Under the pieces are notes generated by a model. The model saw only the letters and a program-made list of their open reading frames with translations. It ran no database searches and was not told where the DNA came from. Made by a program: the position numbers and the translations under genes. Shown piece after piece: positions 25,519-33,267 of a stretch of DNA of 35,469 nt; the stretch's first letter is position 1; each line of letters starts with the position of its first letter. The stretch is taken from NCBI GenBank assembly GCA_020435005.1, contig JAGRAE010000011.1, forward strand, positions 1 to 35,469. The letters run 5' to 3'. Origin of the DNA: Bdellovibrionales bacterium. GTDB taxonomy: Bacteria > Bdellovibrionota > Bdellovibrionia > Bdellovibrionales > UBA1609.

Positions 25519-25542
25519 TATTAATTACATTATGAATTAATA
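25519..25542. promoter_or_regulatory. Palindromic candidate operator of the persulfide module
   Basis: Inverted arms TATTAATT (25519-25526) and AATTAATA (25535-25542) flank eight bases. The site lies between the -35 and -10 boxes of the minus-strand promoter for the rhodanese gene and overlaps the -10 box, where an ArsR/SqrR-type repressor would block RNA polymerase. The repressor gene is divergent, about 100 bp away. Confidence 0.5.
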
Positions 25543-25551
25543 ATATGTCAA
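25522..25551 (-). promoter_or_regulatory. Candidate promoter of the rhodanese-persulfide dioxygenase operon
   Basis: On the minus strand TTGACA (25546-25551, a perfect -35) and TAATTA (25522-25527) are 18 bp apart. The 7-8 bp inverted repeat sits over the spacer and -10 box. Confidence 0.5.
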
Positions 25552-25600
25552 TAAAATAAGGAGTTACAAAGCAGTTTTATAATTTTAGGATTTCTTTATC

Positions 25601-25630
25601 TGGACATAAGCCCTTTGATTTACATATAAT
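25601..25630 (+). promoter_or_regulatory. Promoter of the SqrR/BigR-like gene, leaderless layout
   Basis: TGGACA (25601-25606) and a perfect TATAAT (25625-25630) are 18 bp apart. The ATG begins six bases after the -10 box at 25637 and has no Shine-Dalgarno sequence, so the transcript probably starts at the A of the start codon. Confidence 0.62.
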
Positions 25631-25636
25631 TAAACT

Positions 25637-25936
25637 ATGGAACAAAGTCAGATACCAACACCAGAAAAGTGTGAACTTGTCGCCGATATTTTGAAGGTGC
25701 TTTCGCACCCTCAACGCTTACTTATTCTTTGCCAGTTATCAGACCAACCAAAGTCTGTTGGCGAACTTGAAAAGCTTAGTGGGGCTTCACAATCTGCCGT
25801 ATCTCAGTTTTTGGGGAAAATGAAAGCTCAAGGCTTAGTAAAAGCTCAAAAACAAAATCAATTTACTTATTATGAGATTGCAGACCCCAATATTAAAAAG
25901 CTTATACAATCATTGTATACTATCTATTGTGTATAA
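25637..25936 (+). CDS. ArsR-family repressor of SqrR/BigR type (persulfide sensor)
   Basis: The 99-residue winged-helix protein begins with EKCELVADILKVLSHPQRLLILCQL and has the recognition helix SQSAVSQFLGKMKAQGLV and the wing KQNQFTYYEI. Cys32 in ILCQL and Cys98 near the C terminus (IYCV) match the two cysteines that SqrR/BigR-type sensors use to form a polysulfide link and leave DNA. It diverges from the rhodanese-persulfide dioxygenase operon, which it very probably controls. A third cysteine (Cys12) is not part of the known pair. The next gene begins 12 bp downstream. Confidence 0.87.
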   Translation: MEQSQIPTPEKCELVADILKVLSHPQRLLILCQLSDQPKSVGELEKLSGASQSAVSQFLGKMKAQGLVKAQKQNQFTYYEIADPNIKKLIQSLYTIYCV

Positions 25937-25948
25937 TATTGTTAAATA

Positions 25949-26461
25949 ATGAATGGTTGGCTTCACGATAAATTTAGACAAATTAGTCTTCAGGCTGATA
26001 AACGGATTTCTGCAACATGGAAAGTTAAAAGTTTTGGCCTATTTAAAATTCCACTTATTTTTATAGTTAATCCTAAAGTCATTCTCCTCACCGATAAAGA
26101 ATGTAAAATTAAAATACCCTTAAGTAGAATTACTAAAAACCATGCCAATTGTATGTATTTTGGTGCACTAGCTATTGGAGCTGACTTAGCTGGAGGCTTA
26201 TTAGCTATGCAAGCTTTTAAAAACAAACCTATTCACTTTTTATTTAAAGATGTTAAAGGTGATTTTTTAAAACGCTGTGAAAGTGATGCTATTTTTTATT
26301 GTTCAGATGGTGAATCTATATCTAAGGCTGTTGATCAAGCCATTCAAACCAAGGAACGTGTTAACATTCCAATGAATATTAAAGTTTTTGTGCCAGACAA
26401 ACTTGGTGAAGAAACTTGTGCTCTATTTACTCTCACTTTATCTATAAAATATAAATTATGA
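25949..26461 (+). CDS. DUF4442 protein (hotdog-fold, thioesterase-like)
   Basis: The 170-residue product contains the DUF4442 core IPLSRITKNHANCMYFGALAIGADLAGGLLAM, followed by IHFLFKDVKGDFLKRCESDAIFYC and a beta-rich end. The family has a hotdog fold like acyl-CoA thioesterases, but activity is unproven. It starts 12 bp after the ArsR-type gene and may be co-transcribed with it. A TATAAT lies at 25932-25937, so its own short-leader promoter is also possible. It ends four bases from the convergent SHOCT gene. Confidence 0.82.
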   Translation: MNGWLHDKFRQISLQADKRISATWKVKSFGLFKIPLIFIVNPKVILLTDKECKIKIPLSRITKNHANCMYFGALAIGADLAGGLLAMQAFKNKPIHFLFKDVKGDFLKRCESDAIFYCSDGESISKAVDQAIQTKERVNIPMNIKVFVPDKLGEETCALFTLTLSIKYKL

Positions 26462-26465
26462 GTCT

Positions 26466-26678
26466 TTAATTTTGAGTAAGCATATTTTTTAAAGCTCTAT
26501 ACTCGTCTTTATTGATTTCGCCTCGTGCTAGTCTTTTTTTTAAAATATCTTCTGCTGATACTTTTTGTGTATAATCTCTTTCAGCACGAGAGACCAAATA
26601 AATAACTACAGCTATACCAATAGCCATTGCTAGCCAACCAACCCATAAATTTATTCCGTATGTATTCGCGTTCATCAT
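26466..26678 (-). CDS. Small membrane protein with SHOCT domain
   Basis: The 70-residue product has one transmembrane helix at about 10-30 and a C-terminal SHOCT motif (EDILKKRLARGEINKDEYRALKNML). SHOCT segments are thought to mediate oligomerisation in membrane or secreted proteins. Two adjacent ATG codons are possible starts. It is divergent from the MscS-type channel gene across a 208-bp control region. Confidence 0.8.
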   Translation of the reverse strand: MMNANTYGINLWVGWLAMAIGIAVVIYLVSRAERDYTQKVSAEDILKKRLARGEINKDEYRALKNMLTQN

Positions 26679-26777
26679 AATGTTTGCTACATTATCAGAA
26701 CGAAACGATTAAACTCATTAAGACCGTAATTTATTAATTTGGTTATTTCTAAACATATTCCATCATCTTTTATTTAG

Positions 26778-26801
26778 ATTTATAAACAGATGTTTATAAA
26801 T
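26778..26801. promoter_or_regulatory. Inverted repeat in the SHOCT/mscS divergent region, candidate operator
   Basis: Perfect 10-bp arms ATTTATAAAC (26778-26787) and GTTTATAAAT (26792-26801) flank AGAT. The site lies about 40 bp upstream of the mscS -35 box and about 100 bp upstream of the SHOCT start. No T run follows, so an operator is more likely than a terminator. Confidence 0.45.
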
Positions 26802-26841
26802 TTAGAAAAGATTTCTTATACCTTTTAACAGAACCTAGATG

Positions 26842-26870
26842 TTGTTGAATAATTAAAGTAACTTTAAATA
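26842..26870 (+). promoter_or_regulatory. Candidate promoter of the MscS-family gene
   Basis: TTGTTG (26842-26847) and TAAATA (26865-26870) are 17 bp apart, ahead of AAAGGA and the ATG at 26887. Confidence 0.45.
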
Positions 26871-26886
26871 TTTTTTAAAGGAAAAC

Positions 26887-27807
26887 ATGGACTCACAAAT
26901 ACTTGATGGTATTAATAATGCAATTAAAACTTATGGCAACTGGTTATTAACTGGTGGATTAAGAATTCTGTTTATTATAATTTTAGCTTTTACATCCATT
27001 AAAATAATAAACGTCTTTATTGATCGTTTTCTAAAACAACGTGCAAAGTCAGATATTAACAATTCACGATTGACCACCTTAACCGACATTTTAAAAATGG
27101 CATCAAAACTTATCATAGGTATATTAGCTACCATGCTTGTACTCGGTGAGTTTGGAATAGAATTAGGTCCAATTATTGCCACTGCAGGAGTTGTTGGCTT
27201 AGCCGTTGGTTTTGGCGCACAAGAACTTGTCAAAGACACAATAAGTGGTTTCTTTATTCTATTAGAAGACCAGGTAAGAGTGGGTGATATTGTTGATTTA
27301 GATGGTCATGCTGGACTTGTTGAAAATATTAACTTAAGAACAATTACTCTCAGGGACCTATCAGCAAAAGTTCATTTTGTGAGGAATGGCAATATTAACA
27401 CCGTAACTAACATGACCAGAGATTATTCCTCATATGTATTTGATATTGGTGTTAGTTATAATACTGATATAGACTTTGCAATTTCAATTATAAAAGAAGT
27501 AGCAGATAAACTTTATAAAGAATCAGAATTTAAAAATAAAATATTGGAGCCAATAGAAATTTTTGGACTAGATAATTTGGCTGAATCTTCACTAATTATA
27601 AAAGCTCGTTTTAAAACAAAACCACTTGAACAATGGGCTGTAGGTAGAGAGTTTAATCGACGAATTAAACTTGCATTTGATGAAAAAAACATCGAAATTC
27701 CTTTTCCGCATAGAACACTTTATGTAAGGGCTGAAGAACCCTCACAAGAGTGGTTTAAGCAAATTCCTTCTGAAATTGAAACTATTTTTAAGAAGCTACA
27801 AAAATGA
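26887..27807 (+). CDS. Small-conductance mechanosensitive channel, MscS family
   Basis: The 306-residue product has three transmembrane helices (about 24-44, 70-88 and 93-121). The third is the pore helix with the Gly/Ala pattern IATAGVVGLAVGFGAQELVKD, followed by ISGFFILLEDQVRVGDIVDLDG, the family signature. The cytoplasmic vestibule contains VENINLRTITLRD, RNGNI and a C-terminal alpha/beta part ending with IEIPFPHRTLYV. Opens under membrane tension to release solutes during osmotic downshock. Length and layout match canonical MscS. AAAGGA precedes the ATG. It converges on the thioredoxin gene. Confidence 0.93.
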   Translation: MDSQILDGINNAIKTYGNWLLTGGLRILFIIILAFTSIKIINVFIDRFLKQRAKSDINNSRLTTLTDILKMASKLIIGILATMLVLGEFGIELGPIIATAGVVGLAVGFGAQELVKDTISGFFILLEDQVRVGDIVDLDGHAGLVENINLRTITLRDLSAKVHFVRNGNINTVTNMTRDYSSYVFDIGVSYNTDIDFAISIIKEVADKLYKESEFKNKILEPIEIFGLDNLAESSLIIKARFKTKPLEQWAVGREFNRRIKLAFDEKNIEIPFPHRTLYVRAEEPSQEWFKQIPSEIETIFKKLQK

Positions 27808-27822
27808 GATCGAAGAAAAAAA

Positions 27823-28185
27823 CTAGTCTTCTTCTTGCTCAATTTGCTTACGAACTTCATTCATGTCTGCACTCTTAACCTGCTCAATAATTCGCACCAA
27901 ATCCTGCTCACCTATTACACCTGAGTGACGGAAAACTTCTAATTGTTCACGAATTATTATTATTGTCGGAATACTGCGTATTCCAAAATAAGAGGAAAGT
28001 TTTTGTTGAACTTCAGTTTCAACTTTTCCAAAAATTATCTCAGGATACTTTTTAGAAACTTCTTCAAAAATTGGTGTAAACTGGTGGCATGGACCACACC
28101 AAACTGCCCAAAAATCTAAAATTACAATGTCGTTATCCTGATAAACACCCCTAAAGCTTTCATCATTAATATCTATAGTCGCCAT
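27823..28185 (-). CDS. Thioredoxin
   Basis: The 120-residue product has FWAVWCGPC (active-site Cys30 and Cys33) and the cis-proline loop RSIPTI (Pro73), with the standard thioredoxin fold in between. It lacks a signal peptide, so it acts in the cytoplasm as a disulfide reductant. The C terminus has an acidic helical extension (MNEVRKQIEQEED) of about 15 residues beyond ordinary thioredoxins. It is the third gene of a minus-strand run after the cytochrome c peroxidase and the aminotransferase. The ribosome-binding site is weak. Confidence 0.92.
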   Translation of the reverse strand: MATIDINDESFRGVYQDNDIVILDFWAVWCGPCHQFTPIFEEVSKKYPEIIFGKVETEVQQKLSSYFGIRSIPTIIIIREQLEVFRHSGVIGEQDLVRIIEQVKSADMNEVRKQIEQEED

Positions 28186-28201
28186 TTTGTGTCCACATAC
28201 T

Positions 28202-29038
28202 CTAAATTAAAAAATCAATTTTTCTTTTTTGAAAATTCTCATGTAGCTTTAACCATAAGCTTTTGTCTCTGTTAAAATTTATTTTACTTCCATCAAGTTC
28301 CTCAACCGGTAACACATCTTTTGTTGAGCTACTCAGCCAAATCTCATCAGCTGTTAAAAGTTCCTGTTTTGTTAGAGTAGATTCTTCACATGTAATACCC
28401 ATACTTATCAGAGTCTCTAAACAAAATTTTCGTGTTACACCAGGAAGAATATTTTCTCTTAAAGGAGGTGTAATCACTTTGTTCTGTTTAATCATATATA
28501 CATTTGTGCTTGAACCTTCATTAATAAAGCCACTCTCATTTATCAATAGTGCCTCATCACTAGCCCTGACCGCTGCTTCTTCACGAGCTAAGACATTAGC
28601 TAATAATGAGTTACTTTTTATATCACATCTTTGCCATCGCAAATCGGGATAAGTAATTACCTTTAAATTTTTATACAAATTAGGAGGACTCGCTTGCACA
28701 AAAGCTACTACAAATGGTTTTATGTTTTGACCGTACCAAAAGTGACTACGATTTTCTTGGCGTCCCCTGGTAACTTGAATGTATATTCCACCATATACAA
28801 TCTCTTGATCTTTTAATAAGTTTCTACAAATTTGCAAGAAATCAACAGCAGGGATTGGAATATTCAACTCTTTCAAACTTCGGTGCAATCTCTCTATATG
28901 TTCATTAAAAAGAAACAATTTATTATTACAAACCTGAATAACTTCATAGACACTATCAGAAAATAAAAAGCCACGGTCAAATATAGATACCGTGGCTTTA
29001 TCATGATCAACTAATTTACCATCTAAATAAACTTTCAC
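28202..29038 (-). CDS. Aminotransferase class IV, D-amino-acid-transaminase-like
   Basis: The 278-residue PLP enzyme of fold type IV begins MKVYLDGKLVDHDKATVSIFDRGF. It has the catalytic lysine Lys141 in CDIKSNSLLANVLA and the cofactor phosphate-binding INEGSSTNVYMI, followed by TPPLRENILPGVTRKF. The DIKS-N-LLANVLA form points to D-amino-acid transaminase rather than branched-chain transaminase, though 4-amino-4-deoxychorismate lyase is a relative. Product D-alanine or D-glutamate would feed peptidoglycan. The start is GTG with AAGG six bases upstream. It lies 8 bp after the cytochrome gene. Confidence 0.87.
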   Translation of the reverse strand: MKVYLDGKLVDHDKATVSIFDRGFLFSDSVYEVIQVCNNKLFLFNEHIERLHRSLKELNIPIPAVDFLQICRNLLKDQEIVYGGIYIQVTRGRQENRSHFWYGQNIKPFVVAFVQASPPNLYKNLKVITYPDLRWQRCDIKSNSLLANVLAREEAAVRASDEALLINESGFINEGSSTNVYMIKQNKVITPPLRENILPGVTRKFCLETLISMGITCEESTLTKQELLTADEIWLSSSTKDVLPVEELDGSKINFNRDKSLWLKLHENFQKRKIDFLI

Positions 29039-29046
29039 AGGAAACC

Positions 29047-30072
29047 TTAATTGACTGTAAATCCAACAGTTGGAGGCAATACTGGAGCTATTTGTGTAGG
29101 AATACTTCCCGTTAAGGAATTTAAAAATGCCACAATGCTTTTTACTTCCTCTTCATTTAAATCTTTATTTAATTGTGTTTTTCCCATTACCTTTACAGCT
29201 TCATCTAAAGTGCTAACGGCTCCATTGTGAAAATAAGGCGCTGTTAAAGCTACATTTCTCAATGTGGGCACTCTAAACATATGCATATCAGATTTACTTT
29301 TAGTTACATCATAGCGCCCTTTATCTTTTGAAAACTTATATTTTTTGTCATAGGAAGTATTAGGAATAAGTGGAAACTTCATGTAAAAACCTTGTCCCTC
29401 AGCCAATTGTGGACCAGCAAAATGATCGCCACTATGACAAGTGGTGCAACCAACCGTTTTAAATGTTTCCCAACCCTTCTTTTCTAATTCACTAAGGGCG
29501 GTCTCATCACCAGCATTGAACTTATCAAATGGACTATTTAGAGTTGTCAAAGTCTTTTCATAAGCCGCAATAGCCGTAGCTAAGTTTTCTATATTTAAAG
29601 GCTCATTACCCGGATATACTGTTTTAAAAGCTTGAACATAGCCAGGTATTTTCTTTACACGATTTATTACTTCATCATGATTTTTATTGCCCATTTCAAC
29701 TGGATTTATAAGTGGACCCTTTGCTTGTTCCTTCAAATTGGGTTCACGACCATCCCAAAATTGAACTGATAAAAATACGGCGTTTAATACGGTTGGAGAG
29801 TTTCTCCCGCCCAATTGTCCCTTTACCCCTGCTGAAAATGATCGGTTATCGGTTCCGCCATTCATAACATTATGACACGAATTACAGGAAACTGTACCGT
29901 CACTTGATAAGCGAGGATCAAAATAAAGCATTTTTCCAAGTTCTACTTCAGTGATTGTATCAACTACATTATCAAAGTCAGCATATTGAGGCTCTTTAGT
30001 GCCCGATTGACAAGCAACAATTAAACCAGCAGTTAGGCTCAACAAAACAGAAATTAGGTGTTTGCGCTTCAC
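29047..30072 (-). CDS. Di-heme cytochrome c peroxidase (MauG/CcpA family) lipoprotein
   Basis: Reduces hydrogen peroxide in the periplasm using electrons from cytochrome c or quinol. The 341-residue product starts at GTG (30072) with GGAGG five bases upstream; a TTG at 30084 is less likely. The signal peptide ends in IVAC, so Cys21 is lipidated. Two heme c sites are CNSCH (63-67) and CTTCH (209-213). Family features include RNSPTVLNAVF, FWDGRE, NPVEMGN, and FRVPTLRNVALTAPYFHNG before the C terminus. The last 20 residues are Pro/Thr rich. It is the first gene of an apparent run with the transaminase and thioredoxin, with mostly short gaps. Confidence 0.92.
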   Translation of the reverse strand: MKRKHLISVLLSLTAGLIVACQSGTKEPQYADFDNVVDTITEVELGKMLYFDPRLSSDGTVSCNSCHNVMNGGTDNRSFSAGVKGQLGGRNSPTVLNAVFLSVQFWDGREPNLKEQAKGPLINPVEMGNKNHDEVINRVKKIPGYVQAFKTVYPGNEPLNIENLATAIAAYEKTLTTLNSPFDKFNAGDETALSELEKKGWETFKTVGCTTCHSGDHFAGPQLAEGQGFYMKFPLIPNTSYDKKYKFSKDKGRYDVTKSKSDMHMFRVPTLRNVALTAPYFHNGAVSTLDEAVKVMGKTQLNKDLNEEEVKSIVAFLNSLTGSIPTQIAPVLPPTVGFTVN

Positions 30073-30198
30073 ACTTACCTCCAATTTAGAAATTTTTTAT
30101 ATAATTTCGATATTTATACCTTTTGTAAAGTACAACTAAAAACACTAATGCACAGCAACCAGAATTATAGACAGCAAACATTTGAAATCTTAAAAACC

Positions 30199-30226
30199 TT
30201 GATAGCCATAAATTTTACAATAGAAT
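30199..30226 (+). promoter_or_regulatory. Candidate promoter of the FecR-like/barrel gene, near-leaderless
   Basis: TTGATA (30199-30204) and TAGAAT (30221-30226) are 16 bp apart. The ATG at 30235 follows eight bases after the -10 box and has no Shine-Dalgarno sequence, so the 5' leader would be only a few bases. Confidence 0.42.
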
Positions 30227-30234
30227 AATAAATA

Positions 30235-31539
30235 ATGAATAAGATTAATCAATTTTTATTTTTACTTACACTCTGCTTTTCTTTTAATGCTTGGGCACAA
30301 AACGAAAAGCCCCTACAAACTCCAGATAATTCAGATTTTATCGGTTTAGTTCAATTTATCAAAGGTCAAGTTGAGTGGGAAAAACGTCCCAATCGCGACA
30401 AAAATGAAAAAATACTTTTTAAGTCTTTTTTGCATTTATCTGATGTTATTTCAATATCTCCGAAAAGCTATATTAAAATTATAAGCTTTCAACGCTGCGT
30501 AGGGGTCGTGTATGGACCAGCAAAACTTATCATGCCAGTCGAAGTTGACCGACCTCGATGGTATGTTGAAGGGGGAAGTGCTCGATGGATTTGCCCTGAT
30601 GATCAAACACAAAAAGTTTTTTTTGATGGTTATGAATTTGATATAACCCAAGGTGAAGTTTTTTATTACAGAAACAAATTATTGGTAAAAAAAGCACAAG
30701 TCTCCACACAGAATGTAGAATTAAAAATTAATACTTTGTACGAACTAAAAAACAAGTTATGGCAACCTCAAAAAAACAAAAGCATAGAAGTCTGGAATTT
30801 TGAACAAAAACGACCTAGACCAAAAGAATCGTTAGTGATGAACAAACCCGAGAAATTAAAACCACACCATGACAAGAGTCGATGGCTCTTCTCGCACACA
30901 GAAAGTTTAGAATGGAGTATGTCACATAGTGAAAAAACATTAGAAATGGACACTGGCCCTGTCGACTTTGAAGGCGAAAGTTTAATGTTTCATTGGGAAC
31001 TAAAAAACGATAAATCCTTAATTGGACTTTTACGTTACAGCGAAACAAATAATAGAAATGGAAATAATTTCTGTAATTACGATCCCGTTACAGATACAGA
31101 AATATGCCCACCTGATTTTGACCCTAATGCGAGCAATAATTTAGAATTATTGGGTGCCGATATTGGCTTGCGAAGTCGACATAAAAGAAACTGGTCCACT
31201 TATTATTTGCTAGGGCTTCACGAAGTGAGCTATGGTATTCACAGTCAGTTTATAAATGAAAATGTATTTTTAAACCGTAAAGAAAAATATTTAGGACTCT
31301 CCGTTTCCTTGGGAATTGATTATCTACTCGAATTTGGTGGATGGTTTGATTGGTTAGGTTTGTATTTTTCACTTGAGGGTCGCGCAATAAGAACAATCAG
31401 TCATACAGGAACCGAATTTGAATCTTGTAACTATCCAGGAAATGGCGGCTGTGAAAGCAACCCCAACAACAAACCAACTGATGACAGCTTCATGGCCTTA
31501 GGATTTTTTGTTAATTTTGGTCCTTTTATTAGATTTTAA
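30235..31539 (+). CDS. Exported protein with FecR-like N-terminal part and barrel-like C-terminal part
   Basis: The 434-residue product has a signal peptide (1-22, ending AWA). Residues about 35-165 are beta rich and resemble a FecR-type domain (VQFIKGQVEWEKR, then LHLSDVISISPKSYIKI). A charged linker follows (about 180-240). The C-terminal part from about 240 has alternating strands with aromatic residues (for example LGADIGLRSRHKRNWSTYYLLG, LGLSVSLGIDYLLEFGG). It ends FVNFGPFIRF, a terminal phenylalanine typical of outer-membrane barrels. The combination suggests an outer-membrane protein with a periplasmic domain; no family name is firm. Its end overlaps the convergent Sua5-type gene by 11 bp. 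Confidence 0.7.
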   Translation: MNKINQFLFLLTLCFSFNAWAQNEKPLQTPDNSDFIGLVQFIKGQVEWEKRPNRDKNEKILFKSFLHLSDVISISPKSYIKIISFQRCVGVVYGPAKLIMPVEVDRPRWYVEGGSARWICPDDQTQKVFFDGYEFDITQGEVFYYRNKLLVKKAQVSTQNVELKINTLYELKNKLWQPQKNKSIEVWNFEQKRPRPKESLVMNKPEKLKPHHDKSRWLFSHTESLEWSMSHSEKTLEMDTGPVDFEGESLMFHWELKNDKSLIGLLRYSETNNRNGNNFCNYDPVTDTEICPPDFDPNASNNLELLGADIGLRSRHKRNWSTYYLLGLHEVSYGIHSQFINENVFLNRKEKYLGLSVSLGIDYLLEFGGWFDWLGLYFSLEGRAIRTISHTGTEFESCNYPGNGGCESNPNNKPTDDSFMALGFFVNFGPFIRF

Positions 31540-32470
31540 AGGTAGAGGCCTTAGTTATACGATCCATAATCGGCAACCAGTCTTCATTTTTCATGTATTC
31601 TTCAACCTGAAAATAAATAGCATCGCTCTGACTTTGACTCAATTTTCTAAGTTGAGCATACAATTCTCTCGCGGCAATGACAGCTTCTTTCGATAAAATA
31701 AGCTCGACAAAATTATTAAATTCTTTTTTATAAATTTCTTTAATTTTGAATTTTAACTCTGATTTAGCAACTTGAGTTTCGACTAAAACTAAAGGTAATT
31801 CAGGCATGTAATGATCTTCTAAATTTCCCGGGGCCATAATTTTTTTATTTGAATCAATAAACTCAACTTGAAAACCACTCAATGCTTCCTTAATTTGAGT
31901 CCATTGAATCATGCCCGGCCGCAAAAGTTGTACTTTAACTGAGCTTCCATTTTGTATAGATACTATGGTTGACTCTATTCCTACCTTGCAATCTCCACCA
32001 TCTAAAATTTCAACTTCTGGTAAACTTTCTTTTACATGTTGAGCCGTGGTAGGACTAGTTTTACCAAACTTATTTGCACTGGGGGCTGCCAAGGGCACAC
32101 CAATTTTATTAATCAAACTTAAAGTGAGTAGATGTTGGGGATATCGCAAACCCACACTATCTAAACCGGAAGTGATGACTGTAGAGACTTTATCGTTTTT
32201 GGATACGACCAAGGTTAATGGACCAGGCCAAAACTGAGAAGCAAGTTTTTGATGAATCTCTGTCCACTCATTAGCATACAATTTAGCTTGTTCGATACTA
32301 CTGACATGAACAATCAATGGATCAAAACTAGGTCGTTCTTTAATACGAAATATTTTTTCAATAGCCTCTGGACGATCAATGCGTGCTGCCAATCCGTAAA
32401 CTGTCTCAGTAGGAATAGCAACGACGTCAGATTGTTCTAATAAGAGGGCGGCTTGATCTTCAGTTAACAT
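31529..32470 (-). CDS. L-threonylcarbamoyladenylate synthase (Sua5/YwlC type)
   Basis: Makes threonylcarbamoyl-AMP from threonine, bicarbonate and ATP for the universal t6A37 modification of ANN-reading tRNAs. The 313-residue product has the YrdC core (VVAIPTETVYGLAAR, FRIKERPSFDPLIVHV, WPGPLTLVV, VGLRYP, PLAAPSANKFGKTSPTTA, IESTIV, LRPGMI). It also has a Sua5 C-terminal domain after the linker MAPGNLEDHYMPELPLVLV. The long form distinguishes it from short TsaC. ATG at 32470 is chosen over an upstream TTG; it overlaps the DUF454-parvulin gene by 11 nt and has a weak ribosome-binding site. Confidence 0.93.
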   Translation of the reverse strand: MLTEDQAALLLEQSDVVAIPTETVYGLAARIDRPEAIEKIFRIKERPSFDPLIVHVSSIEQAKLYANEWTEIHQKLASQFWPGPLTLVVSKNDKVSTVITSGLDSVGLRYPQHLLTLSLINKIGVPLAAPSANKFGKTSPTTAQHVKESLPEVEILDGGDCKVGIESTIVSIQNGSSVKVQLLRPGMIQWTQIKEALSGFQVEFIDSNKKIMAPGNLEDHYMPELPLVLVETQVAKSELKFKIKEIYKKEFNNFVELILSKEAVIAARELYAQLRKLSQSQSDAIYFQVEEYMKNEDWLPIMDRITKASTFKI

Positions 32471-33116
32471 CCAGTCGCTCAATAATATGATAACCAAACT
32501 GAGTTTGCACAGGTTGCGAAACTTGTCCAACTTCTAGACCTTTTACTGCCTCTTCAAAAGGAGCGACCATTTGACCTAAGCGGAAATTTCCAAGATCGCC
32601 ACCCATTTGACCAGAAGGACATTTAGAAAATTTAGAAGCTAATTCTGAAAATTCTTTTCCATCATTTAAATGACGAATAATATCTTCAGCTTCGTGTTTA
32701 TTTTCAACAAGAATATGTCTAGCTCTAAACTCCATATTAACTCCTCTTCTAATATTTGATTTTTGCAACCAAATATATGTTAAAACCGAACTACAAACGG
32801 TCAACATAATGGCTTTCACATAAATTGCAACTACTGAGTATATTCCCACATAGGCCATGGCTAAAATTATTAAAACTGTTGCAATTATTTTCGCTTTTAA
32901 ACTTATAACTTTGTAATCATACCAATTTTTAACAGCCGGTCCCATATAAGGTAGATTTAATAACCAGTCGTGAAACTTCTTTGAAGATTTTGAGAAGCAC
33001 CAAGCTGCCAAAATAATAAAAGGGGTTGTTGGCAGAAGGGGTACAAAAACTCCTATGACTCCTAACAAAAAAGACAACCATCCAAAGGTAAACAGCAAAA
33101 TTTTCATATTTTTCAC
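32460..33116 (-). CDS. DUF454 (YbaN-like) membrane domain fused to a parvulin peptidyl-prolyl isomerase
   Basis: The 218-residue frame joins two proteins that are normally separate. Residues 1-120 are a DUF454/YbaN inner-membrane domain (GWLSFLLGVIGVFVPLLPTTPFIILAAWCFSKSS, then DWLLNLP, then two more membrane helices). Residues 128-218 are a parvulin domain like E. coli PpiC (RARHILVENKHEAED, FSKCPSGQMGGDLGNFRLGQMV, QFGYHIIERL). The codons run through without a stop. A strong ribosome-binding site and ATG at 32735 lie at the junction, so a free 91-residue parvulin may also be made. The start is GTG at 33116, or ATG at 33107. Parvulin would face the cytoplasm if the topology follows DUF454. 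Confidence 0.85.
   Translation of the reverse strand: MKNMKILLFTFGWLSFLLGVIGVFVPLLPTTPFIILAAWCFSKSSKKFHDWLLNLPYMGPAVKNWYDYKVISLKAKIIATVLIILAMAYVGIYSVVAIYVKAIMLTVCSSVLTYIWLQKSNIRRGVNMEFRARHILVENKHEAEDIIRHLNDGKEFSELASKFSKCPSGQMGGDLGNFRLGQMVAPFEEAVKGLEVGQVSQPVQTQFGYHIIERLDVN
32733..32747 (-). promoter_or_regulatory. Internal ribosome-binding site and ATG before the parvulin domain
   Basis: On the minus strand AGAGGAG (32741-32747) lies five bases before ATG (32733-32735), in frame with the fusion, at the exact start of the parvulin domain. It is a better initiation site than that of the fusion itself and could start an independent PpiC-like protein. Confidence 0.65.
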
Positions 33117-33267
33117 AAACAGCCTACATTGCTTTGCGGCAATTGATCAATAATAATCGACAAATTTTTAAAAATTAACCTCCACTTCTGCATAAAGACT
33201 TGCACGTAACCACTTAAAAATTTAGCTTTTTTGTGTTTAACAGCCTGGATTATTTTGGAGGAACTGG

